Both the position numbers and the translations under genes were made by a program. From the NCBI GenBank assembly GCA_963977415.1, contig CAXBOS010000011.1, positions 62,001 to 126,000 on the forward strand: a stretch of DNA of 64,000 nucleotides. The letters are read 5' to 3'. Origin of the DNA: Croceimicrobium sp963977415. GTDB taxonomy: Bacteria > Bacteroidota > Bacteroidia > Flavobacteriales > Schleiferiaceae. Shown one piece after another: positions 51,438 through 60,575 of the stretch; the first letter of the stretch is position 1; every line of letters begins with the position of its first letter. Below the pieces are notes generated by a model, which was given only the letters and a program-made list of their open reading frames with translations, was not told the origin of the DNA and ran no database searches.

Positions 51438-53330
51438 CTATTTCGAAATGATTCTCATTTCCGTCCGTCGATTTTTCGACCTTCCTTTTTCGTCTTCATT
51501 ACTGGCGATGGGTTTAGTGGCGCCATATCCTTCTGACTTAAGTCGCTTAGGATCAATGCCTAATTTTACCAAACGGTTCAAGACTGCTTTAGCCCGATTT
51601 GCACTTAATTCTTTATTATGAGCTAGCGTTCCTTGATTATCTGTATGCCCTTCAAGCAATACATTAAGACTTGGGTTTAATTGTAAAAACTGAAACACTT
51701 TGGCTATTTCCTGATCGCTTCGCTTACTAATCTCATAGGAATCGTAGTCAAAAAAAACGTTTTCCAAGGTCACACTTTGCCCGGCTTTAATGGGCTCTAA
51801 TTCCAGCAATAGCTCTAAAGCTTCTTCCCTATTCTCATTACTTAGGGCAAAATTTCTAGAAAAGAAAAGGTAGCCTGGTTGCGCAATTGATAAACCGTAG
51901 TCGCTTCCAACAGGCAATACCGCATAAAATTCCGCCTCTTTCGTAGTGTTCCGCGATAAGAGTTTGGTGCTATCCTCTAAATTGAAAAAATCCAAACTAG
52001 AAGGAACAGGAGCCCGAGTTTCGATATTAATTACTTTACCTCTTAAATAAGCAATAGCCGAGGCCTGCACTTGCGGTGGCAATTGAAATTCGTATAAATC
52101 CAATTTACCGAAACCATCTTTCAATGCATCACTACTGAAATAACCAGTTCTACCATCGGGGGCAACGATAAGACTAAACTCTTGAAAAGGAGTATTGATT
52201 GGATGTCCCAAATTCTTCGGTTCGCCCCAACTGCCATCTGCTTCACGTTTGGAAACGAAAAAATCTAAATCACCCATGCCAGGATGACCCGAGCTACTGA
52301 AATAAAGATGCTCATTGTCGAAATGTATATAAGGCGACGTTTCTTGCTTGTTGGTATTAATTTTCCCTTTAATCGGTTCTGCTTTACTCCAACGACCACC
52401 CGAATATTCACTGTAGTAGATGTTCATATCAGGATCTGAGCCGCTACGACCGCGCACGAAATACAAAGTTTTAGAGTCAGATGAAATCGAGGGCTGGCTT
52501 TCCCACATTACGGAGTTAATCGCTGGACCCAAATTAACAGCTTTGGTCCACATGCCATCACTTTGCAAAAAGGAAGCGTAGATATCGCAAGAACCTGCAC
52601 CATCTGGTCTTTCACAAGCGGCAAAGAAAATTATTTTACCATCAGAACTAATACTTTGTGCCCCCTCATTTCCTGAGCTGTTTAATCGCCCTGGAATCAT
52701 TTGTGCTTGCGACCACGGAGCCTTTGCACTATCTCTTTCTGTGTACCAAAAATCTTCGTCTAATTTTTGTCCCTCTAATTTTCGATGAGTAAAAACTAGC
52801 GTATTCCCATCCGCAGAAATAGAAGGAAAATATTCCATTTCACGCGAGTTAACCTTGGCTCCAAGATTAATGGGATTGTAGGGAATCGATTCTTTTAAAG
52901 CTTCTATGGCAAATTTTGCGCTGGCAATTATTTCCTCCGCCTCTTTGATATACTTGGAACTTGCGCGCGGCTCTGCTTTGTAAGTTTCTAAAAAGGGAAT
53001 GCTTTCTTCATAGCGCTGCATATTGTAAAGCTGGCGGCCATGAAAGAGACTTAAATAATAAGGCGCCTCTAATTTCTGGGCTTCTTCGTAACATTGAAGG
53101 GCCTCTTCTGCCCTACTTAGTTGATTGAGAATATCCGCCTTAAACAACCAAGCATCTACAAATACGGGACTGTCCTCTAGGGCGTCCTCAATCTCTTCAA
53201 GTGCCTCCTTATATTGATACTCGTTTACTAAGGTGCGGGCCTCCATTAGCTTTTTCCGGGCCTTTTTACTTTGGGCACTTAAATTTATCGCACTAAAACT
53301 TAAAAGAAGAAATATACAGAGTCTTAACAT
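51438..53330 (-). CDS. PorE-like OmpA-family envelope protein (TPR, PD40 propeller, OmpA)
   Basis: The 630-aa exported protein has a signal peptide (about 19 residues, ending NLSAQ) and TPR-like repeats (about 25-135). A WD40-like PD40 beta-propeller follows (about 150-420, strands such as FPSISADGNTLVFTHRK and SPYIHFDNEHLYFSSSG), then a carboxypeptidase-regulatory-like domain (about 430-510). A C-terminal OmpA domain (about 520-630) carries the peptidoglycan contact motif HTDNQGTLAHNKELSANRA. This order is that of PorE, a peptidoglycan-binding T9SS component, but Bacteroidota encode many paralogs, so T9SS function is not certain. It is divergent from a small lipoprotein gene. Confidence 0.85.
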   Translation of the reverse strand: MLRLCIFLLLSFSAINLSAQSKKARKKLMEARTLVNEYQYKEALEEIEDALEDSPVFVDAWLFKADILNQLSRAEEALQCYEEAQKLEAPYYLSLFHGRQLYNMQRYEESIPFLETYKAEPRASSKYIKEAEEIIASAKFAIEALKESIPYNPINLGAKVNSREMEYFPSISADGNTLVFTHRKLEGQKLDEDFWYTERDSAKAPWSQAQMIPGRLNSSGNEGAQSISSDGKIIFFAACERPDGAGSCDIYASFLQSDGMWTKAVNLGPAINSVMWESQPSISSDSKTLYFVRGRSGSDPDMNIYYSEYSGGRWSKAEPIKGKINTNKQETSPYIHFDNEHLYFSSSGHPGMGDLDFFVSKREADGSWGEPKNLGHPINTPFQEFSLIVAPDGRTGYFSSDALKDGFGKLDLYEFQLPPQVQASAIAYLRGKVINIETRAPVPSSLDFFNLEDSTKLLSRNTTKEAEFYAVLPVGSDYGLSIAQPGYLFFSRNFALSNENREEALELLLELEPIKAGQSVTLENVFFDYDSYEISKRSDQEIAKVFQFLQLNPSLNVLLEGHTDNQGTLAHNKELSANRAKAVLNRLVKLGIDPKRLKSEGYGATKPIASNEDEKGRSKNRRTEMRIISK

Positions 53331-53411
53331 ATCAATTTTTAAAGCAGAATAAAGAAGGAAAAATTGCTCCTGTATTCCTTTATGGCGTGAAAATAAGGTT
53401 ATTTTTAGCGT

Positions 53412-53903
53412 ATGAAAAATATAAATCTTCTTTGTTTCATTATTATTAGCAGACTTTTAATTTCCTGCTCTAAAAAAGAAGAAAACCCTAGTGTGAATTC
53501 TGCCTCCCTAAAATTTACCATGGGGGTACATTGCGGTTGGGGCCTCCGTTTTGATTCCCTTACGGTAGATGCGAACCAAGCTCACCTCGTCCAAGATTTT
53601 TGGGACGCATCAAGCAATACAAGAATTACGGTAGATAGCAAGCAAAGCATTAGTAGCACTGAGGTAGATGCCTTAGAATCAGCTTTAGACTGGAATTATT
53701 TTAGCTCCTTAAATTATAATTCAGGCAATTTACCCGTAGATGGTTGTGATATCTGGTTGACCATTGAAAATGGCAGTCTCAAGCATCAAATTGTTTTTGA
53801 CATGGCCGACACTATTCCTCAGCTACGCATCTTAACCAATCAATTAGATAGCATTTGGAGTCGCCTTGGCGTTTTTCCGGAAGGTATGCTCGATAATTTT
53901 TAG
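53412..53903 (+). CDS. small lipoprotein of unknown function
   Basis: The 163-aa protein has an N-terminal lipoprotein signal (RLLISC lipobox) and a compact beta-rich body with two cysteines in MGVHCGWG and VDGCDIW, perhaps a disulfide. No family recognised. Divergent from the PorE-like gene with 81 bp between starts; function and partner unknown. Confidence 0.75.
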   Translation: MKNINLLCFIIISRLLISCSKKEENPSVNSASLKFTMGVHCGWGLRFDSLTVDANQAHLVQDFWDASSNTRITVDSKQSISSTEVDALESALDWNYFSSLNYNSGNLPVDGCDIWLTIENGSLKHQIVFDMADTIPQLRILTNQLDSIWSRLGVFPEGMLDNF

Positions 53904-53996
53904 CATATAAGATTTTATCCAAATATTTCGTAATCAGCGATATATATTAGTAATAGCAAGGTAGACTAAAGCCCTCAAATTCCGCTGTTTTTTAAC

Positions 53997-54004
53997 TAGC
54001 TTTG
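53997..54004 (+). promoter_or_regulatory. -7 element for E1 dehydrogenase gene
   Basis: TAGCTTTG matches TAnnTTTG, 24 bp before the ATG at 54029. No clear -33 box. Confidence 0.55.
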
Positions 54005-54028
54005 CACCTCTCAAAAAAGCAGCAATTT

Positions 54029-56449
54029 ATGAGCGAGTCTAGCGTAGATAATAGCAGCAACGATGTAAGCATCGAAGAAATAAAAGCCAATGTTTTAGCC
54101 GATTATCGCTTAGCGATAGAAAGTAGAGAAGCGAGCCTTATTGGCCGTCGCGAAGTTCTTACTGGTAAAGCAAAGTTCGGGATTTTCGGAGACGGAAAAG
54201 AGCTCCCCCAATTAGCTTGGGCAAAGGTTTTTAGAAAAGGTGATTTCCGTTCGGGCTATTATCGTGATCAAACTTTTATGATGGCCATTGGCGCCCTCAC
54301 TACCCAAGAGTTTTTCGCTAGTCTCTATGCCGATACCAATCATGAACTAGAGCCCGCATCTGCCGGAAGGCAAATGAACGGACACTTTGCTACTCAAAGT
54401 TTAGATGCCGAAGGAAATTGGAAAAACCTTCTCGACCAAGGTAATAGCTCGGCCGATATTTCTCCTACCGCTGGGCAAATGCCCCGCCTGTTAGGTTTAG
54501 CAGAAGCGAGTAAATATTACCGTAACAATAAAGGCCTTAAAGACTTCAGCCAGTTTTCGAACAAAGGCAATGAAGTAGCTTGGGGATCCATTGGTAACGC
54601 ATCTACCTCTGAAGGTCCATTTTTTGAAACTATCAATGCTGCCGGGGTTTTACAGGTACCTATGGTTATTTCTATTTGGGATGACGATTATGGTATTTCC
54701 GTTCATAGTAAGTACCAAACAACTAAAGAAAATATTTCAGAAATCTTAAAGGGATTTCAAAGAAATAATGAGGAGAATGGCTACGAAATCCTTCATGTAA
54801 AAGGTTGGGATTATCCAGCTTTAATTGAAACGTACGAAAAAGCAGATCGTATTGCCCGCAAAAAACACATCCCAGTAATGGTGCATGTTACGGAGCTTAC
54901 TCAACCGCAAGGCCACAGCACTTCTGGTTCACATGAGCGCTACAAAAACGAGCAACGCTTAAACTGGGAACGCGAGTTTGACTGTATTAAAAAAATGCGC
55001 GAGTGGATTGTAAGCAGCACTTTAGCGACGGATGAAGAATTAGATTTATTAGAAAAAGAAGCCCAAAAAGAAGCCCGTCAGGCAAAAAGCGCTGCTTGGA
55101 AGAATTTCATTTCGGCCATTAAAAGTGATATTAATGAGGTTTTAAACCTATTAGCCGAAGCAAATCAAGTGGCTGATGATCCTACTGTTATTGCCGAACT
55201 AATAAAAGATTTACAAAGTAATGCCGAGCCTTTACGTCGCGATGGCGTTTCTGCTTTGCGCAAGGCTTTACGCCAGATTCGTAACGATAATAGCGGATTA
55301 AAATCCAAAATAACCACTTGGTTAGGCGAAAACTTAGCTCTTAACCATAACCGATACGGCAGCCACCTTTACAGTGAAAGTGAACTCTCTCCTCTGCATA
55401 TTAAGACCGTTGCGCCCGAATATTCCGCAGACTCGAAGGAAGTGGATGCTCGCATTATTCTGCGCGAAAACTTCGACCGTCTATTGGGCGAACGTCCTGA
55501 AATATTAATCTTCGGTGAGGATAGTGGTAAAATTGGTGATGTTAATCAAGGTTTAGAAGGCTTACAAGACAAACATGGCGTGAGTCGCGTATCGGATACT
55601 GGTATTCGTGAAGCTACCATTTTAGGTCAAGGAATTGGCATGGCGATGCGCGGTTTAAGGCCCATTGCTGAAATTCAGTACCTAGACTACCTACTCTATG
55701 CTTTGCAGGTAATGAGTGATGATTTAGCTACCGTACATTACCGTTCTAAAGGTCGCCAGAAGGCCCCAGTTGTGGTACGCACACGCGGTCACCGCCTAGA
55801 AGGAATATGGCATAGTGGCTCTCCTATGGGAATGATTATCAATGCCGTAAGAGGAGTGCACGTTTTAGTTCCTCGCAATATGACACAGGCAGCTGGTTTT
55901 TACAATACCGTTTTAGATGGGGATGACCCTGCACTAATTGTAGAGTGCTTGAATGGTTACCGTTTAAAAGAAAAAATGCCCGATAATCTCGCTGAGATTC
56001 GCACGCCTTTAGGGATACCCGAAAAAATTCGCAGTGGTAGAGATATTACTGTAGTTTCTTACGGATCTACTTTAAGGGTAGTAATGGAAGCAGCTGAGGA
56101 ATTAGCCAAATTTGGAGTTGATATTGAAGTTATTGATCCTCAATCACTTTTACCTTTTGATGTTAACCATTCTATTGTTGAAAGCTTAAAGCAGACCAAT
56201 CGCCTTCTAGTAATCGACGAAGATGTTCCTGGTGGCGCTAGCGCTTTTATTTTGCAGCAAATTATTGAAACCCAAAAAGGCTTTCAGTATTTAGACAGTC
56301 CCGCACAAACCCTTTCCGCGAAAGCGCACCGCCCCGCTTATGGCAGCGATGGCGACTATTTCAGCAAGCCTAGTGCGGAAGATATTTTTGAGAAAGCCTA
56401 CGCGATAATGCACGAATTTAATCCCGAGCAGTTCCCTGCTTTATACTAA
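54029..56449 (+). CDS. fused alpha-beta 2-oxoacid dehydrogenase E1 (branched-chain type)
   Basis: The E1 component decarboxylates 2-oxo acids with thiamine diphosphate and transfers the acyl group to the E2 lipoyl domain. The 806-aa protein fuses both subunits: alpha (about 20-440) has FRSGYYRDQTFMMAIG, the ThDP region GSIGNASTSEGPFFETINAA, and GHSTSGSHERY. Beta (about 470-800) has IFGEDSGKIGDVNQGLEGL, RVSDTGIREATILGQGIGMA and GVHVLVPRNMTQA. Such fusions are usual in Bacteroidota, where branched-chain 2-oxoacid or acetoin-type substrates are possible. The ATG at 54029 is preferred over a TTG at 54002. No E2 or E3 gene is adjacent. It precedes an RNA methyltransferase by 2 bp. Confidence 0.93.
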   Translation: MSESSVDNSSNDVSIEEIKANVLADYRLAIESREASLIGRREVLTGKAKFGIFGDGKELPQLAWAKVFRKGDFRSGYYRDQTFMMAIGALTTQEFFASLYADTNHELEPASAGRQMNGHFATQSLDAEGNWKNLLDQGNSSADISPTAGQMPRLLGLAEASKYYRNNKGLKDFSQFSNKGNEVAWGSIGNASTSEGPFFETINAAGVLQVPMVISIWDDDYGISVHSKYQTTKENISEILKGFQRNNEENGYEILHVKGWDYPALIETYEKADRIARKKHIPVMVHVTELTQPQGHSTSGSHERYKNEQRLNWEREFDCIKKMREWIVSSTLATDEELDLLEKEAQKEARQAKSAAWKNFISAIKSDINEVLNLLAEANQVADDPTVIAELIKDLQSNAEPLRRDGVSALRKALRQIRNDNSGLKSKITTWLGENLALNHNRYGSHLYSESELSPLHIKTVAPEYSADSKEVDARIILRENFDRLLGERPEILIFGEDSGKIGDVNQGLEGLQDKHGVSRVSDTGIREATILGQGIGMAMRGLRPIAEIQYLDYLLYALQVMSDDLATVHYRSKGRQKAPVVVRTRGHRLEGIWHSGSPMGMIINAVRGVHVLVPRNMTQAAGFYNTVLDGDDPALIVECLNGYRLKEKMPDNLAEIRTPLGIPEKIRSGRDITVVSYGSTLRVVMEAAEELAKFGVDIEVIDPQSLLPFDVNHSIVESLKQTNRLLVIDEDVPGGASAFILQQIIETQKGFQYLDSPAQTLSAKAHRPAYGSDGDYFSKPSAEDIFEKAYAIMHEFNPEQFPALY

Positions 56450-56451
56450 TA

Positions 56452-57666
56452 TTGAGTACTCACACCCGTCTTCATAAAAACCTAGTGGCCGCCGTAATTG
56501 AGGCCCTAGAAACTGCTTTTGGAAAAGGCTATTATGCCGATAAAGTAATAGAACGCATCTTAAAACAAAACCCTAAATGGGGCGTACGCGATCGTGGCTT
56601 TATTGCCGAAAGCACCTATGAAATAGTACGTTGGTGGCGATTATTATGGGAAATTTACGGCAAAGAACCCAGCACTAAAAGAAAAGACTTGTACCGTTTA
56701 TTCGGTATTTGGTGGCAGTTAGAAGGCAATGAACTTCCCGAATGGCCACAATTTGATGTGGTAAATGGTATCGACGTAAAAGAACGTCGCGCCCAGCTTG
56801 GTGGCTCCCTTGCGGTAGATGAGTCTTTCCCGGATTGGCTCGATAAAGTGGCGCGTGAGGAACTAGGAGATGATTGGGATGCGATTGCTAAAGCTTTGAA
56901 CATTCCCGCCAAGGTTTTCTTACGAACGAATACCCTAAAAACCGATCGCCCTAGTCTACTGGCTCGTTTGGAAGAAGAGCGTTGCATAGCTCACGCGATG
57001 AAGCAAAATCCTACAGGGTTAGTTTTAGAAAAGCGCATCAATACCTTTAAATTACAGAGCTTCCAAGATGGACTGTATGAGGTACAAGATGGCGGTTCGC
57101 AAATGATTGCGCCTTATCTTGAAGTTAAACCAGGCATGCGCGTTATCGATGCTTGTGCGGGTGCAGGTGGTAAATCTTTACATCTTGCGGCTTTAATGGA
57201 AAACAAGGGGCAGTTAATTGCCATGGATGTGGAAGCTTGGAAGCTGAAAGAATTGCAAAAGCGCGCCCGCCGCAATGGGGCGCATAATATTGAAACCCGT
57301 CCGATAGAAAATGCGAAAAGTATCAAACGTTTGCACAATTCGGCCGACCGTTTATTACTAGATGTACCCTGCTCTGGCACAGGTGTAATTAAGAGAAATC
57401 CTGATAGTAAATGGAAATTACAGCCTGAGCATTTAGATCGTGTGCGTAAAATTCAAGGCGATATTATTGAAGATTATTCAAAGATGTTGAAGGTAGGCGG
57501 TAAAATGGTTTATGCCACTTGCAGCATACTTCGTTCGGAGAATGAGGATCAGGTAAATCGCTTTTTAGAGAAACATCCTGAATTTGAATTAATTAAAGCT
57601 GACCGCGTTAATCCGAGTAGTTGGAGTGATGGTTTTTTTATGGCTTTATTGGAGCGTAAGGCCTAA
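56452..57666 (+). CDS. RsmB-family rRNA cytosine-C5 methyltransferase
   Basis: The 404-aa enzyme has a NusB-like N-terminal domain (about 5-140) and a methyltransferase domain with VIDACAGAGGKSLHLAALM for SAM binding. Its two catalytic cysteines are in LLDVPCSGTGVIKRNPDS and YATCSILRSENE. No in-frame ATG precedes the domain, so the start is TTG at 56452, giving MSTHTRLHKNLVAAV; it overlaps no gene and starts 2 bp after the E1 stop. Precise target base is not defined. Co-transcription with the E1 gene is likely but functionally unrelated. Confidence 0.9.
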   Translation: MSTHTRLHKNLVAAVIEALETAFGKGYYADKVIERILKQNPKWGVRDRGFIAESTYEIVRWWRLLWEIYGKEPSTKRKDLYRLFGIWWQLEGNELPEWPQFDVVNGIDVKERRAQLGGSLAVDESFPDWLDKVAREELGDDWDAIAKALNIPAKVFLRTNTLKTDRPSLLARLEEERCIAHAMKQNPTGLVLEKRINTFKLQSFQDGLYEVQDGGSQMIAPYLEVKPGMRVIDACAGAGGKSLHLAALMENKGQLIAMDVEAWKLKELQKRARRNGAHNIETRPIENAKSIKRLHNSADRLLLDVPCSGTGVIKRNPDSKWKLQPEHLDRVRKIQGDIIEDYSKMLKVGGKMVYATCSILRSENEDQVNRFLEKHPEFELIKADRVNPSSWSDGFFMALLERKA

Positions 57667-57708
57667 TTAAAATCTAATAATACTAGGGCTCATTTTAAAA
57701 GTAATTGC

Positions 57709-58548
57709 TTAGCGATCTATTATGTTTTCTTGCTGAAAGCGTTTTTGTTCTTGAAGGTAAAGAGCAATTAAAGCTATGGCAGAAACTAAAGCTACTATTC
57801 CGAAAAAGAAGGACTTAGGTAGTACTATAAATTGTGCAATTAGGACCATGAGCGTTATTACACCTACTATTAAAGGCCAGATAGAAGGTTTTCTTCTTCT
57901 ATACCTCTTGGCTAAATAAGCACCAGGAAAATGTTGAGGAACTTCGGCCAAAGGAATTAGGTTAAGCCACTCTTTTTTATTTTTACTGAAAGGCTCGTAT
58001 TCTATTTCGAAACCTTTAAGATCCAGCGGGTTGCCTTCTCCCTCACTTTTTGTTATTACCCCTGTTCCGTGATCGGTATCATAAGCTATCATGTATAAAT
58101 CGCTGCGTTCGGAGCGCACTTGCACCCATGCCTTCCAACAATCTCCAGTCCACGTGCTAGTTTGACGCGGTACTAATTGCATTTCATAGGAAGTAGGCGA
58201 CAAATCGTGGCAAACTACACAGCCACCCTTATTTATGTGATTAAGGGCATTTTGTATATCACGATATACCTGATCCGCATGATGTAAGCCATCTATGAAA
58301 ATGATATCCCATTTTAAATCACTGTCTATCTGATTGAAAAACTCATCTGAAGTCATCCGATGCGTGGGCTTAGCATGTTTATACTGCCCTTCGGCTGGGT
58401 CTACCGATTCTTTGCTAGCAATATCAATCGCGCGAAAATTATTAGCTCGATCCAGGCCAATTTCAAGGTAAGTTTGGTACGAGTTTTTGATTATTAAACT
58501 ATTAATAATGTCGGTTTTACTTATCTGCTGCATACAAAACGTGTTCAT
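57709..58548 (-). CDS. SAM-dependent methyltransferase with C-terminal membrane hairpin
   Basis: The 279-aa protein has a class I methyltransferase fold of the Methyltransf_24 type: TYLEIGLDRANNFRAI, DIIFIDGLHHADQVYRDI and GGCVVCHDLSPTSYEM. It ends with a basic YRRRKPS stretch and two transmembrane helices (about 225-268) before a charged tail. The methyltransferase is thus tethered to the inner membrane facing the cytosol; the substrate is not known. Two ATG starts, 58548 and 58533, are possible. It is an uncommon domain order. Confidence 0.82.
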   Translation of the reverse strand: MNTFCMQQISKTDIINSLIIKNSYQTYLEIGLDRANNFRAIDIASKESVDPAEGQYKHAKPTHRMTSDEFFNQIDSDLKWDIIFIDGLHHADQVYRDIQNALNHINKGGCVVCHDLSPTSYEMQLVPRQTSTWTGDCWKAWVQVRSERSDLYMIAYDTDHGTGVITKSEGEGNPLDLKGFEIEYEPFSKNKKEWLNLIPLAEVPQHFPGAYLAKRYRRRKPSIWPLIVGVITLMVLIAQFIVLPKSFFFGIVALVSAIALIALYLQEQKRFQQENIIDR

Positions 58549-58679
58549 TCGAAGGGAGTACCATCCGGGAATAGAAATATATTTTTTGAGGCTTTCAAAA
58601 TAGAGATAAAACTAATACCCTCAAAATTACGCCCAGCTAAAAAAGCCTTCAATCCGAAAATAGCTAATTAGAATGTCGA

Positions 58680-58952
58680 TCAATGTTTAATAAAAGCTTC
58701 TTGTCCCAGATAATATCCGCCCTCAGTCCATAAACGTAAATAGTAGATTCCATGCGCCCAATTTCTTAAATCAATACCTTCATCCGAGCTGACTGAATTG
58801 TATCCAAGACTAAGACGCAAATAGCCTTCATTCTCAATAATAATATCATCAATAGTATAGGAAAGACCATCGTCTATTACTCTTCCAAAACCTTGAGCTA
58901 ACAGTATCTGACTGTAAAACAAAACTAGAATAACATTAGATAATTTTCTCAT
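58680..58952 (-). CDS. minimal T9SS-type secreted paralog
   Basis: The 90-aa protein has a signal peptide ending QILLAQ and then QGFGRVIDD, similar to the N-terminus of its neighbour. Its C-terminal GIYYLRLWTEGGYYLGQEAFIKH matches the neighbour's GIYYLQLWTRSGEYLGRRAFIRN. The 376-residue middle of the neighbour is missing. It begins 3 bp after the neighbour's stop, with an AAGGAAT Shine-Dalgarno-like site 6 bp upstream. It may be a truncated duplicate that still folds as a short sorting domain; expression is uncertain. Confidence 0.68.
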   Translation of the reverse strand: MRKLSNVILVLFYSQILLAQGFGRVIDDGLSYTIDDIIIENEGYLRLSLGYNSVSSDEGIDLRNWAHGIYYLRLWTEGGYYLGQEAFIKH

Positions 58953-58955
58953 GGG

Positions 58956-60386
58956 CTAATTCCTTATAAAGGCTCTTCTACCTAAGTATTCTCCACTGCG
59001 GGTCCATAATTGTAAATAGTAAATACCAGGTGGCGCTGTTCTTAGGCGAATACCCTCCATCACATCAAAAAAGCCAGATTGACTTGGTTTTCCACTAACA
59101 TCCCAAATTTTATAATCGAGCTGACCTTGATCCTGATCGTAAAAAACATCTAATATTTGCTGCGCTTTTCGGTAATGAACATTAAAAATATTTTCTCCCA
59201 ATAAAGCTTTGCTGTTCCCTTGGGCATCTATGTAAATTAAAAGGGCTTGGCCCTTACTAACAGACTTTGCCGCTCTACCGCCCAGGTAAAAACTCCCATC
59301 AGGCATGCTCCACATACAAGATATGCCATAGCGGGGATAATCTTGTAAATTAAAATTACGGTAAAGGTGTTTACCATCCGCTTCGAAGCGATGGAGGTCT
59401 ATACTGCCATCAGGCATAAAACGCAACCAATCTAACACCCCGTCTTCACGGGGCTTTAGGCTTTTCATTCCAAATCCAGTACGCAAGTTTAATTCCTCCA
59501 TTCCTAAAAGTGGACCTTCAAAATTAAGCGCATATTCAAGCGTATCCTCTAAGCGGTACCAGTAGTGGTAAAGCTTAGCCCCTAGCGTATCACGATAAGT
59601 TTTACTAAGACCTTTGCGGAAAAAGGACTGATAATCGTTAAGGTCGGCTGCAAGCAATTGAGAGTCTACCCATACGCTGTCAATTAAGCCTCCCTTTTTA
59701 AAGCGAAAACGCAATGAGTCTTGAATTAGCTCCCATTGTTTGCTCTCAGGCAGATAGCTCAGATGACCATTCTCCGGTTTTAAAGGGTACTGGAGGGAAT
59801 CTATAAAACGATAGCTCTGAGTTTGTGGATCTAAATAAGTGAGATAAGCCTTGCGTTCTTGGTCTAAAATAAAACGCCCCGAATCGCGAATACTTAGGGC
59901 GCTCACTAAAATAAATACAGAATCATTTTTAAGTGCAGGATCGCTCAAACAATATTTTTCGGGACTTATTAAGGCCGTATCTTTAGAACTAAGGTTTAGG
60001 AAACGCCAGGTAGTTTTATGTTCCTCGAAGTATATATTAGTTTCATGGCGAGATAAGTATAAATCAGGATTTAGTTTAAAAATACTAACCGATGAAAGCG
60101 ATTGATCTATAGTGCCTGGTAATTGAGCAAGAAGTGAATTTTGCTGCGGATTATAAACACCTATGCCTATACCACGGCTGGTAAGCCTGTCAGTTTCAGT
60201 GCGACTATTGTACTCTTCATAGCTTTGGAAAACCAGGCTATTACTGGCGGAATCTATGGAAATAGAATGGATGCGGAAATCGCGGTATAAATCATTAACA
60301 GAAAGATCTAATAAGCGCTCAAAACCTTGCGACCAAAGAGGGAATTTTAAAAATAGAACAGCAAAAACCAAGGTAAAATTGCGCAT
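58956..60386 (-). CDS. secreted protein with beta-propeller-like body and T9SS C-terminus
   Basis: The 476-aa protein has a signal peptide (MRNFTLVFAVLFLKFPLWSQ), a long strand-rich middle (about 25-390) without named repeats, and a C-terminal segment (about 400-476). That segment has QILDVFYDQDQGQLDYKIWDVSG and APPGIYYLQLWTRSGEYLG, fitting a type A sorting domain. It is presumably surface exported by T9SS; activity unknown. Downstream is a very short paralog, and upstream lies a possible small membrane ORF. Confidence 0.82.
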   Translation of the reverse strand: MRNFTLVFAVLFLKFPLWSQGFERLLDLSVNDLYRDFRIHSISIDSASNSLVFQSYEEYNSRTETDRLTSRGIGIGVYNPQQNSLLAQLPGTIDQSLSSVSIFKLNPDLYLSRHETNIYFEEHKTTWRFLNLSSKDTALISPEKYCLSDPALKNDSVFILVSALSIRDSGRFILDQERKAYLTYLDPQTQSYRFIDSLQYPLKPENGHLSYLPESKQWELIQDSLRFRFKKGGLIDSVWVDSQLLAADLNDYQSFFRKGLSKTYRDTLGAKLYHYWYRLEDTLEYALNFEGPLLGMEELNLRTGFGMKSLKPREDGVLDWLRFMPDGSIDLHRFEADGKHLYRNFNLQDYPRYGISCMWSMPDGSFYLGGRAAKSVSKGQALLIYIDAQGNSKALLGENIFNVHYRKAQQILDVFYDQDQGQLDYKIWDVSGKPSQSGFFDVMEGIRLRTAPPGIYYLQLWTRSGEYLGRRAFIRN

Positions 60387-60421
60387 TTTCGAAACGAATT
60401 AAACAGGGCTATAAAGTACGG

Positions 60422-60547
60422 TTAAAATAAATTACCGAAATATCGCTGACGATAAACGGTACTAAATTTTCGATTAAGTGTAAAGTCAAAAATTACTAGC
60501 CAGCAAGAAAGGATGCTAAAACCTATGTAAATTGCAAGCGTTTTCAT
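60422..60547 (-). CDS. possible 41-aa single-pass membrane protein
   Basis: An open frame of 41 codons from ATG at 60547 ends TAA at 60422. It encodes MKTLAIYIGFSILSCWLVIF and a following basic/aromatic tail (DFTLNRKFSTVYRQRY). The first 20 residues are hydrophobic, like a signal anchor. It lies in the 189-bp space between two genes on its own and the opposite strand, 35 bp ahead of the 60386 gene. No family known to me, and the frame could be chance. Confidence 0.35.
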   Translation of the reverse strand: MKTLAIYIGFSILSCWLVIFDFTLNRKFSTVYRQRYFGNLF

Positions 60548-60575
60548 TCTACATTTCAAGATAAAACCTTCAAAA

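Noticed and set aside
58680..58952. Calling the 90-residue gene a pseudogene outright
   Set aside because: It is an intact ATG-to-stop frame with a signal peptide and conserved C-terminal end, so I keep it as a CDS with reduced confidence.
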